Shown here: one piece after another, positions 37,083 to 50,900 of the stretch
How positions within the stretch are numbered: position 1 is the first letter of the stretch
How the letters are laid out: each line of letters starts with the position of its first letter
Assembly: GCA_004835665.1 (NCBI GenBank)
Contig: RBKR01000013.1
Location: 1,356,691-1,420,690 of the forward strand
Length of the DNA stretch: 64,000 nt
Source: Phoma sp. XZ068
Taxonomy: Eukaryota > Ascomycota > Dothideomycetes > Pleosporales > Didymellaceae
Reading direction: 5' to 3'
Made by a program: the position numbers and the translations under genes
Notes under the pieces: model-generated
What the model was told of the DNA's origin: nothing
Database searches by the model: none
The model's input: only the letters and a program-made list of their open reading frames with translations

Positions 37083-37972
37083 GTTACTATATCCTTTCTT
37101 TTTATTTTATTATAGCTTTATATTTATAGGACTCTTGTTAATGTTAGACAGGTCTATAGCCTTAGGTCTATAGTAACTACTATAAGTATTACTATAAATA
37201 TAGTATCTTATATTAGGTTAGTAATTATTTCTATAGTTTCCTTAATAAATATAGTTATTTACCTATTAATTGTGTAGGGGTGCTTATACTAGCTAGGCCT
37301 AGGCTTAAGTATATAAGTCTTCCTTAAGCTCTTAGTAGAGCTTATAGAGTTAAATATTAATCTTAATTATAGTATTAATAAGTTTGTCTAATATATTAAT
37401 AGTACTATTATAGCATATTAGTTCTTCCTTAATATATAGTTTAAGTCTCTAATAAAATATAGTAGTAAGTATAATATTATCTTATCTAGTATTAGTAGCA
37501 AGTTGCTAAAAGTTAGCTATATAGTTAGTAGCAGCTGCGTTTTATTATAGGCGCTAAATATTTTATTATATAATTATAGGTTTATTAGAAACTCTAAAGA
37601 CTAGTTAAATCTTTTCCTTAAATTTATTAAAGTCTTTAATCTATTTATTAATGTTAGCAGAGTTAGTAGTAGAGTAGTACTTCTTAATAAATAGTTTAAC
37701 CTATTAGAAAGCTTAACCTCTTATATAACTAGAGATAAGGGTAACTCTCTTATCCTTGTTAATATAGTCTCTCTAGAATATAAAGAAGAGGTCCTACTAT
37801 ATAAGCTAATCCTTTAACTTAGCGTGTTTACTATAGTAGAAGTTAGGCTTAGTAATATTTATAGGGCGTATAGTAATAGTAGCCTCTATATTAGTATTAC
37901 TGTTTATATTAGTAGAGTTGCTAGGGGTAGTATAGGTTCCTAATATAGTACTTATCTTAGAGGTATTTAAAA

Positions 37973-38451
37973 TATTAAGGTTATAAACTAAGCAAAGCTT
38001 ATAAATACTTCTAAGGTTAGTTCTCTAGGATAAGTACTAGTATAGGAGGGGTTAGTATAGATACCTAGTAAAACACTATAATAACTATAGGGTTTATAAT
38101 AAGGAGTATAGATATAATCTATCTATCTTAAGAGTAGGTAAGATCTAATAATAAGATTAATTAACAAGGTTAAATATAATGCTATAAGGGTAGTGTTCCT
38201 AATTACTATATACTAAAGAGTGTTCTATATTTCTTATAATATCCTATAAAGTCCTATAGGAGGCCCTATAGTTTTTATAAGTAGTTTATAGTTTCTATAG
38301 GACATATATATAGTATCTTATGCTGTCTTATATTCTTAGCATAGTTTGTCTCTATAGGATTATAGGACATTATATAGTCTTCTTAGCCCTATACTGTTAA
38401 TCTATAACTATAACTTTATTATATTATACCCTTTCCTCTAAGATTGTAATA
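37973..38451 (-). repeat. 5' LTR (in its own orientation) of the 25034-38451 element
   Basis: 479 bp, the pair of 25034-25512, followed by the GACTA duplication at 38452-38456. Confidence 0.88.
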
Positions 38452-40252
38452 GACTAATAACTATAAAACTATAATAGAATAAAAAGAAGGGATATAATAA
38501 TAACAAGGGTAACAAGGGTAATACCTATTATAACTATAGTAAACTAGGCTACTTTACTAGAGACTATTGCTAGAATAAAGTATTCTAATAGATTAATATA
38601 TTAGCTAGTAAGCTAGACAGTAAAGATACTAGTAATAAATAGGAAATTCTTACTAATAGAATTAGATAACTTATAAAGAATCTAGAGTTAGAATATAATA
38701 AGGACATTAAACTAGAGGTTATATATAAACTAGCACCTAAGAGGTTATAGGTATATAAATACTCTTATAGCTATAAAACTATAATTATATAGATAATAAG
38801 GGAGAAATATCTTAAACTCCTAGAGGCTTCTAGTATAGTTATAACTTTATACTATAGACCTAGAGTAACCTAGACACCTAATACTAAAGATAATATACTA
38901 TAACTACCTAGATAATACCTAGAGGATAATAAGGATTAGAATAAATTAGTATACTCTACTACTATATAGCGCAAAGCGTAATATAATATATACTATTTAG
39001 AATATAAGTAATATAAAGCTAAGAAGGCTAATAATAAGGCCTATACTAAGCTATATTAAGATCTAATTATTCCCTCTATTAAGGTAGATAATAATAAAGA
39101 AAATTAGTATAATAAGTTATATAAGGAATACTAATAATATTATTAACTAGAAGTATATTAAAACTAGAATAATAACTACCTAGAACTTAATTATAGCCTA
39201 GACTCTAGAAACCTATATTATAGGGCACTGTTATAGATAGCATGCTACTATAATAGTTACTAGATATATTACTTAGAAAAGCTTAATTTAGAATAGTTTC
39301 TAAAGAGATATCTATATAAACTATAATAAGAAGATTATAAAGAGGACTACTACATACTACACCTAATAGATAAATATAACAACTAATACTTTTCTAGCTA
39401 GAATAAGTCTAAGTATAGATAATAAGGACTAGTAGTAAATAAGTAATACTTTAATTAGTATTAGTAGACCTACCTTAATCCCTACTATAAGACCTATAAA
39501 GAAAAGAAGTAAAGTAATAGCTTTAAATAAGAAAATCTTTTTTTAGGGCAGCGCTAGTAGGTACTAGAGATTAATCTATTAATAGTATTAAAAGTAATTA
39601 CTAACTAATTAAGTTACCTATTAAAGTAAATAAAAGATAGATAAAGGCACTTTTAGACTCTAGAGTATAGTCTAATTATATCTCTTTAAGAGTAGTATAG
39701 CTAGCTAGACTATGCCCTACTTAGAAGATAATATTTTACTTACTTAGAGTAGCTAATAGAGAACTAATACTAGAGGAATCTAAGATTATATATAAGGTAA
39801 CTATAGTACCTCTCTAGATCTATAAATACTATAAGAAAATAACTCTAGATACTTTTAGAATAGCTACTTATAATATTATATTAAGACTTCTATAGTTAAG
39901 AAAGCATAATCTAGATATTAATTAGAAGAATTAATAGCTTTTACTAAGCTAATATAGGTGCAGTACTACTATATTATAGCCTATATAGTTTATAATATAA
40001 CTAGTAGATAAGAAGGAAATTAATAATATCTCTTTAATATATAAGATATGCTAAGATAAAGTAGTTAACTATATAGATATAGAATACCTTACTAGTTATA
40101 AAGTAATAGTTAAGGAGAAGGATAGTGCACCTCCTAATATCCTAGATAAATATAAGAGTTATATAGAACTTTTCTATAATAAGAAGACTATAAAGGTATT
40201 ACTATAGTATAAACTCTAGGATTATAAGATTAAGCTCTAGAAAGGAAAGAAA

Positions 40253-40727
40253 TATTAAAGTTATAAACTAAGTAAAGCTTATAAATACTTCTAAGGTTAG
40301 TTTTTAAAGATAAGTGCTAATATAGGAGGGGGTTAGTATAGATACCTAGTAAAACACTATAATAACTATAGGGTTAATAATAAGTAGTATAGATAGTTAA
40401 TCTGTCTAGCTTAAAAGTTAGGTTAAGTTCTAATAACAAAGTTAATTAATAAGGTTAAATATAATACTATAAGGGTAGTGTTCCTAATTGCTATATACTA
40501 AAGAGTGTCTTATATTTCTTATAATATCCTATAAAGTCCTATAGAAGGCCCTATAGTTTCTATAAGTAGTTTATAGTTTCTATAGAATATATATATAGTA
40601 TCTTATATTCTTAGCGTAGTTTATTTCTATAGGATTATAGAACATTATATAGTCTTGCTTAGCCCTATGCTATTAATTTATAACTATAACTTTATTATAC
40701 TATACCTCTTCTTCTAAGATTATAATA
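40253..40727 (-). repeat. 3' LTR (in its own orientation) of the truncated minus-strand element
   Basis: About 475 bp, plus-strand TATTAAAGTTATAAAC to AAGATTATAATA. Its partner LTR is missing. Confidence 0.82.
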
Positions 40728-40814
40728 CTATCTTCCTTCTTTATAGTTTATATCCTTATAAGCTAATAAATAGTTTCCTAAAGTACCTAAGCCTAATATA
40801 TAACAGGAACCTAA

Positions 40815-41242
40815 ATTAATAATATTAGATACTTTACTATAGTTACCTATAAGTACTATATAAAGAAGAACTTACCTTATAAGATATCTTTATTATATAA
40901 GAAGTATAGAAATTATAAATATAATAGAATAAAGAAGTGTAAGCCTATAGATTTACCTATTCTTAACTTCTCTAAAATTAATAACAAGATATTGTGTCTA
41001 GAAGAAATAGAAGACAAGGCTGCTAAAGCTAAAGAAGCTATAATAGCTGCCTTATAGGCTGCTTATACTAAATTAAATAGAGTATATAAATAAAAGAAAT
41101 TTCTAAAGTGTTATAAATAATAATAGTTTAATATAAGTGCTTAGTTTATTAAGAATATAGAGCACCTAGAGCAATAGGAGTTATTACTTAATAATATTAC
41201 TATACTTAAGAATAGGTTAATACCTAGCTTACTTATACTAGA
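40815..41242 (+). pseudogene. Antisense reading frame (type A), third copy
   Basis: Same frame as 25600-26140 and the minus-strand one at 36515-36040, opposite to the host gag-pol. The GTGTAAGCCTATAGATTTAC and GAAGACAAGGCTGCTAAAGC segments are clearly shared. It is cut at 41242 by the next LTR and continues after 48005. Confidence 0.5.
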
Positions 41243-41744
41243 TATTATAATCTACTTATAACTAGCTAACTAGAATGCTAATAGCTATAGATACTAACAG
41301 CTCTAATATAATAATTATATAAGGCTTTCTATATAGCACAGTTATAGTGCAGTTTTATTATAGGTTATATAATAAGCTTACCTCTTAGTAAGTAAGCTAG
41401 GTAGACTATATATAAGGGCTTATATAGCTTATATTAAGCTTAGTAATCTTAGCTTATATAGCTTATAGTAAGCTAGGTAAGCTACTATAATTATTATAGT
41501 ATATAGTAATTAGGAATACTGCCCTTATAGTATTATATTTAACCTTGTTAATTAACTTTATTATTAGAACTTAACCTAACTTTTAAGCTAGACAGATTAA
41601 CTATCTATACTACTTATTATTAACTCTATAGTTATTATAGTATTTTACTAGGTATCTATACTAACCCCCTTCTATACTAGTACTTATCTCTAAGAACTAA
41701 CCTTAGAAGTATTTATAAGCTTTACTTAGTTTATAACCTTAATA
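41243..41744 (+). repeat. 5' LTR of the 41243-47995 element
   Basis: 502 bp, TATTATAATCTAC...CCTTAATA. It contains GTACTTATCT (41680-41689), the exact complement of AGATAAGTAC just downstream of the LTR (41760-41769). Confidence 0.88.
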
Positions 41745-44700
41745 TTTTAAACACCCCTAAGATAAGTACTATATTAGAAACCTATACTACCCCTAGCAAC
41801 TTTACTAATATAAATAGTAATACTAATATAGAGGCTACTATTACTACATGCCCTATAAATATTACTAAGCCTAACTTCTACTATAGTAAACATGCTAAGT
41901 TAGAGGATTAGCTTATATAGTAGAACCTTTTCTTTATATTCTAAGAAGACTGTATTAATAAAGATAAAAGGGTTACCTTTATCTCTAGTTATATAAGAGG
42001 CTAAGCTTTCTAATAAGTTAAACTATTTATTAAGAAGTACTACTCTACTACTAACTCTACTAATATTAACAAATAGATTAAGGACTTTAATAAATTTAAG
42101 GAAAAAATTTAACTAGTCTTTAGAGTTTTTAATAAACCTATAATTATATAATAAAATATTTAATATTTATAATAAAATATAGCTGCTACTAACTATACAG
42201 CTAACTTTTAGCAACTTACTACTAATACTAGTTAGAATAATATTATGCTTACTACTATATTTTATTAGGGACTTAAACTATATATTAAGGAAGAACTAAT
42301 ATACTATAATAGTACTATTAATATATTAGATAAACTTATTAATACTATAATTAAGATTAATATTTAACTCTATAAGCTCTACTAAGAGCTTAAGGAGAAC
42401 TTATATACTTAAGCCTAGGCCTAGCTAGTATAAGCACCCCTATATAATTAATAGGCAAATAACTATATTTATTAAGGAAACTATAGAAATAATTACTAAC
42501 TTAATATAGGATACTGCGTCTATAGTAATACTTATAGTAGTTACTATAGACCTAAGGCTATAGACCTATCTAATATTAATAAGGGTCTTATAAATACAAA
42601 GCTATAATAGAATAAAAAGAAAGGATATAGTAATAATAATAGTAATAAGGATAGGACTTGTTATAACTATAGTAAACTAGGCTACTTTGCTAAAGATTGC
42701 TAACAGAATAAAGTATTCTAGTAGATTAATATACTAGTTATAATACTAGAAGGTAAGAATACTAGTAATAAATAGGAGATTCTTACTAAAAATATAGGAT
42801 AACTTATAGAAGATCTAGAGTTAGGATATAAGGTAGACACTAAGTACTAAGGCATAAGTATTACCTAATCTATAATACTATACTATAAGTCTTAGGCTAT
42901 GCAGATATCTAATATAGAAGAAACTATACTACTATCTAAATATTACCTAGAGGAAGATAATAATAATTAAGAATAAATAGCATGCTCTACTACTGCACAG
43001 TATAAGGTATAATATAATATATACTATTAGGAATATAAGTAATATAAAGTTAAGAAAGCTAATAATAAAGCCTATACTAAGTTATATTAAGACCTAATTA
43101 TCCCCTCTATTAAAGTAGATAATAAAGAAAATTAGTGTAATAAGTTATATAAGGAATACTAATAGTAATATTAGCTAAAAGCACACTAGAACTAGGACTA
43201 TAATTACCTAGAACCTAATTATAGCCTAGACTCTAGGAACCTATACTATAGAGCACTGTTATAGACAGTATGCTACTATAATAGATACTAGATATATTAC
43301 TTAGAAAAGCTTAATTTAGGATAGTTTCTAAAGAGATGTCTATATAAACTATAATAGGAAGATTATAAAGAGGACTACTATATACTACACCTAATAGATA
43401 AATATAATAATAAATACTTTCCTAGCTAGAACAAGTCTAAGTGTAGATAATAAGGACTAGTAGTAAATAAATAATACTTTAATTAGTATTAGTAGACCTG
43501 CCTTAATCTCTACTATAAGACCTATAAAGAAAAGAAGTAAAGTAATAGCTTTAGATAAGAGAATCTTTTTTTAGGGCAGTGCTAGCAGGTGCTAGAGATT
43601 AATCTATTAATAGTATTAAAAGTAATTACTAACTAATTAAGTTACCTATTAGAGTAAATAGAAAATAGATAAAGGCACTTTTAAACTCTAGAGTATAATC
43701 TAATTATATCTCTTTATAAGTAGTATAGCTAGCTAGACTATACCCTACTTAGAAGATAATACCTTACCTGCTTAGAGTAGCTAATAGAGAACTAATACTA
43801 GAGAAATCTAAGATTATATATAAAGTAACTATAGTACCTCTCTAGATCTATAGATACTATAAGGAAATAACTCTAGATACTTTTAGGATAGCTACTTATA
43901 ATATTATATTAAGACTTCTATAGTTAAGAAAGCACAATCTAGATATTAATTAGAAGAATTAATAGCTTTTATTAAGTTAATATAGATATAGCACTACTAT
44001 ATTATAGCCTGTGCAGTTTATAATATAACTAGTAGATAAGAAGAAAATTAATAATATCTCTTTAATATATAAGACGCGCTAAGATAGAGTAGTTAACTAT
44101 ATAGACATAGAATGCCCTACTAGTTATAAAGTAATAGTTAAGGAAAAAGATAGTGCACCTCCTAATATCCTAGATAAATATAAAAGTTATATAGAACTTT
44201 TCTATAATAAAAAGACTGTAAAGGTATTACTATAGTATAAACCCTAGAACTGCAAGATTAAGCTCTAGGAAGGAAAGGAACTGCCTTTTAGGCCTATATA
44301 TAGAATATCTAAGAAAGAACTTAGTATACTTAAGAAATATATTAATAAGAACTTTAAGAAAGAATTTATATAAGAATTAGAATTACTAGTAGGATTCCTA
44401 GTCCTCTTTGTGCTAAAGAAAGATAGTAAATTATAAATATATATTAACTACTAGAAACTTAATAATATTATAATTAAGAATTAGTACCTATTACTAAATA
44501 TTAAGGAATTATAGGATTAGCTATCTAGAGTATAATACTTTACTATACTTAACTTATGCAGAGCATACAACCTTATATATATAAAGGAAGGCAAAGAATA
44601 GAAGACTGTGTTTAGAATATACTATAGTTACTATAAGTATATAGTAATACTATTTAGGCTTACTAATACACTAGCTATATATTAGGCCTTTATTAATAAT

Positions 44701-46934
44701 ATATTAAGAGTGTACTTAGATATTATAGTAGTAGTATACTTTAATAATATTCTAGTGTATTTAGTAATACTAGAAGAATATATTTACTATATTAGAGAAG
44801 TATTAGAATACCTTAGAAAGGTAGATCTTTAACTTAAACCTAAGAAGTATAAATAGTATAAGAAAGAAGTAGAATTCCTTAGCTATATTATAGGAAGATA
44901 TAGAGTTAAGATAAGTAAAATAAAGATTTAGGTTATAAAGGATTAGCTAACTCCTACCTCCCTTAAGAGAATTTAAGAATTTCTAGAATTTATTAATTTT
45001 AACTAATACTTTATTAAGGATTATTTACTTAAGGCCTTGCTACTTATAAAGCTTATATAGCAGGATATACTATTTAAGTAGGAATAAGTATAAGAGAATA
45101 CTTTCTAGTTACTTAAACAGTTCTATATTAAGCTACCTATAATAATTATATTTAAGAGTAGAAAACTACTTTAAATTAAGACAGATACTTTAGATTTAGT
45201 ATTAAGAGCTTATACTATATAAGAACAAGACAGATAATAGTACTTAATTGCCTACTACTCTTAGAAATTCTTAGGACTAGAAGAATAATATAATATATAT
45301 AATAAGGAATTACTAGCTATTATATTAGCCTTAGAATATTAGAGAATCTACATAGAAAGTTACTTAGAACTTACTATCTATACAGATTATAAAAACTTAG
45401 TATACTTTACTACTACTAAGATACTTAACTAATAATAAGTATACTAGTCTAAGCTGTTAAGACAGTATAAGTTTAAGATACTATATACTCTAGGAAAAGA
45501 TAATAGCAGAGCTAACGCACTTAGCAGATAATATAATCTAGCTAGAGAGAAAACTATTAATTAGTTTACTATACTTAGAGTTAATAAAGATAGGTTGTTA
45601 GGACTATCTTAGTAGCTTAATAATATAATATAAGTTTAATAGGAATAGTATATACCTATAAAGGTACTAGAGGAATTAGAGAATAAAATTATAAGCTATT
45701 ATTATAATAACCTGCTTTACAGACACCCTAGTATAATATAAATAATAGAACTTATTAGATAATACTATAAGTTTAGCTATATAAAGGATAAGGTTACTAA
45801 GTTTATTAAAAACTATATTAATTACTAACAGAATAAGTATAGTATATATGCAAAGTATAGAGAAATATAAGTAATAGAGCTACTAACAGCACTATAGACA
45901 AATATTATAATAAATTTTATTATATAACTACCTATCTCTAAGGACCCTATTATAGAATATACTTATAACTTAATCTTTATTATAGTAGATAGGTTTACTA
46001 AAGTAGTAGAAATAATACTATTTTAATATAGTTATACTATAGAGCAGCTTGCACAAGTATTTCTAGATAGGATTATCTATTACTATAGTATACTAGAATT
46101 AATTATTAGTAATAGAGATAAGCTCTTTATATTAAACTATTAGACTATACTTATAGCAGCTATTAGTACTAAGAAAAAGCTATTAACTATATATTACCTA
46201 TAAATAGATAGATAGATAGAAAGAATAAATTAGACTATAGAAATATACTTAAGGATATATAGTAACTAAGAGCAAGATAACTAGGTTTTACTATTACCTA
46301 TAGTATAGATTATATATAATAATAAATTATTAGAAGTAATAGGTATAATACTATTCTTTATAAATTATAAAAGACACCTAAATCTCTTTACAAGATCTCT
46401 TAACAGTAATATTTAAATAGATTTAGTAATAACCTTAGTATAAAGACTAAAGGAAGTATACTAGAAATTACTTAAAAATATTAATAAAGCTTAATAATAA
46501 GCAATCTCTTATATTAATTAGAAAAGAAAAATAGCACCTTAGCTAAAAGAGGGGGATAAAGTCTATCTTCTTATAAAAAACTTATAAATATAAAGACTAA
46601 TAAAAAAACTAGATTATATTAAGGTTAGGCTATTTTTTATTTCTAGGTAAATTAGCTCTATAAACTATTAACTTAAACTACTATAGGATACTAAGATATA
46701 CCCTATATTCTATATATTACTATTAGAACTAGCAGACTCTAATATACTAATCTAGAAAGACTTCTACTACTAGGTTAAGGAAGAGACTAAGTAGGAAGTT
46801 AAAAAAATAATATAATACTAAAAGAAAGGCTATAAGAACAAATACCTAGTTAAATAGTTAGGCTACCTTAATATAGAAAATATATAGGAGCTAGTTATAA
46901 ACCTTATAAATTACTAATAACTACTAAACTTATT

Positions 46935-47485
46935 CTAAAGTTTATAGAAGTATTTAGCAAGTTAAGTATAGCCTATATTATAGAAGAATACTTTACTAGC
47001 GCGTCTGCTATAGGGCAGTTTATCTCCTTAGTATAGATATTTTTGCCTAACTCTTCTAACTTATTTGCTAGGCACTTAGCCTTCTTTGCAGCCCTATCCT
47101 TTGCTTAAGCTAGAATTTTCTTATTATATAGTAATTGCGCAATTACTTTAGATAATAACTTTTTATCTTCTTCTACCTTTTTCTTATATTTAGCCTATGT
47201 CTTGTCTAGAGACTCTTAGGAAAGGTTAATATACAGACGTCTAATGCAGACACACTTAGTGTATTTTAGATAGTTTATAGAAGGTATAATAAAATAATTA
47301 TAGCCTAAAGTAAAGTAATAATTATAAGAAATAGGTATAATAGTATTATAGTAACAGATTTTAATACTAAGATGTAGACGCTTTTAGGTAGTAGAGGATA
47401 TAATAATATAATAGGAACTAAGTAGTAGCAGAGCTATACTTATAAAGAACAGCTAATAAAACTTAAAGCAAGTTCTAGAAGAAAA
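46935..47485 (-). pseudogene. Antisense reading frame (type B), second copy
   Basis: Minus-strand counterpart of 15655-16190. It includes a cysteine pair (TKCVCIRRL) followed by the lysine-rich helical part, broken by a few stops. Function unknown. Confidence 0.5.
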
Positions 47486-47493
47486 GAAGATAG

Positions 47494-47995
47494 TATTATA
47501 ATCTACTTATAACTAGCTAACTAGAATACTAATAGCTATAGATACTAATAGCTCTAATATAATAATTATATAGAGCTTCTTATATAGTATAGTTATAGTG
47601 TAGTTTTATTATAGGTTATATAATAAGCTTACCTCTTAGTAAGTAAGCTAGGTAGACTATATATAAGGGCTTACACAGCTTATATTAAGCTTAGTAATCT
47701 TAGCTTATACAGCTTATAGTAAGCTAGGTAAGCTACTATAATTATTATAGTATATAGTAATTAAGAACACTACCCTTATAGCATTATATTTAACCTTATT
47801 AATTAACTTTATTATTAGAACTTAACCTAACTTTTAAGCTAGACAGATTAACTATCTATACTACTTATTATTAACCCTATAGTTGTTATAGTGTTTTACT
47901 AGGTATCTATACTAACCCCCTTCTATACTAGCACTTATCTCTAAGAACTAACCTTAGAAGTATTTATAAGCTTTGCTTAGTTTATAACCTTAATA
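47494..47995 (+). repeat. 3' LTR of the 41243-47995 element
   Basis: 502 bp, matches 41243-41744 apart from transitions. Confidence 0.88.
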
Positions 47996-50900
47996 TTATA
48001 CTAGACTAGGCAATATATCCTCTACTTCTAGACCCTAATACTGCTAATACTAGTATAATAGCTAGCAGTAGTTTATAAGGTTTATTAATAGTTTCTATAT
48101 ATTCTCTAAGTTAGGGTATCCTAACTACTTAACTAGATATTTATTCTTACGTCCTTTCTTTTAATATTATATTATTTTTTTAACTTTCTACTTAGTTTCT
48201 TCTTTAATCTAGTAGTAGAAGTCTTTCTAGATTAGTATATTAGGGTCTACTAGTTCTAATAGCAATATATAGAATATAGGGTATATCTTAGTATCCTATA
48301 GTAGTTTAAGTTAATAGTTTATAGGGCTAATTTACCTAGAAATAAAAAATAGCCTAACTTTAATATAATCTAGTTTTTTTATTAGTCTTTGTGTTTATAA
48401 GTTTTTTATAAGGAGATAGACTTTATCCCCCTCTTTTAGCTAAGGTGCTGTTTTTCTTTTCTAATTAATATAAGAGATTGCTTATTATTAAGCTTTATTA
48501 ATATTTTTAAGTAATTTCTAGTATACTTCCTTTAGTCTTTATACTAAGGTTATTACTAAATCTATTTAGATATTACTGTTAAGAGATCTTATAAAGAGAT
48601 TTAAGTATCTTCTATAATTTATAAAGAATAGTATTATACCTATTGCTTCTAATAATTTATTATTATATATAATCTATACTATAGGTAATAGTAAAACCTA
48701 GTTATCTTGCTCTTAGTTACTGTATATCCTTAAGTATATTTTTATAGTCTAATTTATTCTTTCTGTCTGTCTGTCTGTTTATAGGTAATATATAGTTAAT
48801 AGCTTTTTCTTAGTACTAATAGCTGCTATAAGTATAGTCTAATAGTTTAATATAAAGAGCTTATCTCTATTACTAATAATTAATTTTAGTATACTATAGT
48901 AATAGATAATTCTATCTAGAAACACTTATATAAGCTGCTCTGCAGTATAACTATATTAAAATAGTATTATTTCTACTACTTTAGTAAACCTATCTACTAT
49001 AATAAAGATTAAGTTATAGGTGTATCCTATAATAGAGTCCTTAGAAATAGGTAGTTATATAATAAAATCTATTATAATATTTGTCTATAGTGCTGTTAGT
49101 AGCTCTATTACTTATATTTCTCTATACTTTATATATATACTATACTTATTCTGTTAGCAATTAATATAGTTCTTAATAAACTTAGTAACCTTGTCCTTTA
49201 TATAGCTAAACTTATAGTATTATTTAATAAGTTCTATTGTTTATATTATACTAGAGTGTCTATAAAGTAGGTTATTATAATAACAGCTTATAATTTTATT
49301 CTCTAATTCCTCTAGTACTTTTATAGGTATATGCTGTTCCTATTAAACTTATATTATATTATTAAGCTGCTAAGATAGTCCTAATAACCTATCTTTATTA
49401 ACTCTAAGTATAGTAAACTAATTAATAGTTTTCTCTCTAGCTAGATTATATTGTCTGCTAAGTGTATTAGCTCTACTATTATCTTTTCTTAGAGTATATA
49501 GTATCTTAAACTTATACTATCTTAATAGCTTAGACTAGTATACTTTTTATTAGTTAAGTGTCTTAGTAGTAGTAAAGTGTACTAAGTTTTTATAATCTAT
49601 ATAGATAGTAAGTTCTAAGCAACTTTCTATATAGATTCTCTAATATTCTAGGGCTAATATAATAGCTAGTAATTCCTTATTATATATATTATATTATTTC
49701 TCTAGTCTTAAGAATTTCTAAGAGTAGTAGGTAATTAGGTGCTATTATCTATCTTATTCTTATATAGCACAAGCTCCTAATACTAAATCTAAAGTATCTA
49801 TCTTAATTTAAAGTAGCTTTCTACTCTTAAATATAATTATTATAGGTAGCTTAATATAGGACTATTTAAGTAACTAGAAAGTATCCTTTTATACTTATTC
49901 CTACTTAAATAGTGTATCCTTCTATATAAGCTTTATAAGCAGCAAGGCCTTAAGTAAATAATCTTTAATAAAGTATTAGTTAAAATTAATAAATTCTAGA
50001 AATTCCTAAATTCTCTTAAGAGAGGTAGGAGTTAGCTAATCTTTTATAACCTAAATCTTTATTTTACTTATCTTAACTCTATGTCTTCCTATAATATAGC
50101 TAAGGAATTTTACTTCTTTCTTATACTATTTATACTTCTTAGGTTTAAGTTAAAGATCTGCCTTTCTAAGGCATTCTAATACTTCCCTAATATAGTAAAT
50201 ATATTCTTCTAGTATTACTAAATATACTAGGATATTATTAAGGTATACTACTACTATAATATCTAAGTACACTCTTAATATATTATTAATAAGGGCCTAA
50301 TATATAGCTAGTATATTAGTAAGCCTAAATAGTATTACTATATACTTATAGTAACTATAGTGTATTCTAAATATAGTTTTCTATTCTTTGCCTTCCTTTA
50401 TATATATAAGGTTATACGCTCTGCATAAGTTAAGTGTAGTAAAGTATTATACTCTAGATAGCCAATCTTATAATTCCTTAATATTTAGTAATAGGTACTA
50501 ATTCTTAATTATAATATTGTTAAGTTTCTAGTAGTTAATATATATTTATAATTTGCTATCTTTCTTTAGCACAAAGAGGACTAGGAATTCTACTAGTAAT
50601 TCTAATTCTTATATAAATCCTTTCTTAAAGTTCTTATTAATATATTTCTTAAGTATACTAAGTTCTTTCTTAGACATTCTATATATAGGCCTAAAAGGCA
50701 GTTTCTTTCCTTTCTAGAGCTTAATCTTATAGTCCTAGGGTTTATACTATAGTAATACCTTTATAGTCTTTTTATTATAGAAAAGTTCTATATAACTTTT
50801 ATATTTATCTAGAATATTAGAAGGTGCACTATTCTTTTCCTTAACTATTGCTTTATAACTAGTAGGGCGTTCTGCGTCTATATAGTTAACTACTCTATTT

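Larger units (their letters stand above)
25034..38451 (-). mobile_element. Complete Gypsy element on the minus strand (LTR A), host of a nested copy
   Basis: LTRs of 479 bp at 25034-25512 and 37973-38451 are inverted relative to the other copies. GACTA flanks both sides (25029-25033 and 38452-38456). On the minus strand, gag is at about 37960-37100, then the nested element 30378-37082, the zinc knuckle (about 30350-30315), a Cys-rich linker (about 29770-29620), protease (about 29330), RT (28730-28080), RNase H (about 27870-27550), integrase (27330-26430) and the chromodomain tail (about 26420-26170). Removing 30378-37082 plus one GTTAC copy restores a normal element of about 6.7 kb. Frames are destroyed by RIP. 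Confidence 0.88.
23717..40252 (+). mobile_element. Gypsy element (LTR subfamily A), interrupted by 25034-38451, 3' end missing
   Basis: 5' LTR 23717-24200 (484 bp). Gag runs 24201-25033 and is interrupted by the minus-strand element at 25034-38451 with target duplication GACTA. It resumes at 38457 with the gag C-terminus (zinc knuckle near 38521-38560), the Cys-rich linker (about 39230-39400) and protease (about 39650), then stops at 40252, where another minus-strand LTR has inserted. RT, integrase and 3' LTR are absent. Confidence 0.8.
41243..47995 (+). mobile_element. Complete Gypsy element with mosaic LTR and coding parts
   Basis: LTRs of 502 bp at 41243-41744 and 47494-47995. It sits in the antisense-frame region of the element starting at 40253. 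The ten bases TTATACTAGA occur on both sides (41233-41242 and 47996-48005). Gag is at about 41860-42600, zinc knuckle about 42656-42705, Cys-rich linker about 43250-43400, protease about 43680, RT 44280-44990, RNase H about 45150-45430, integrase about 45690-46450 and chromodomain tail about 46740-46920. The LTR's left half is B-like and its right half A-like. Gag is A-like, and the antisense frame before the 3' LTR is B-like. RIP stops are everywhere. Confidence 0.88.
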
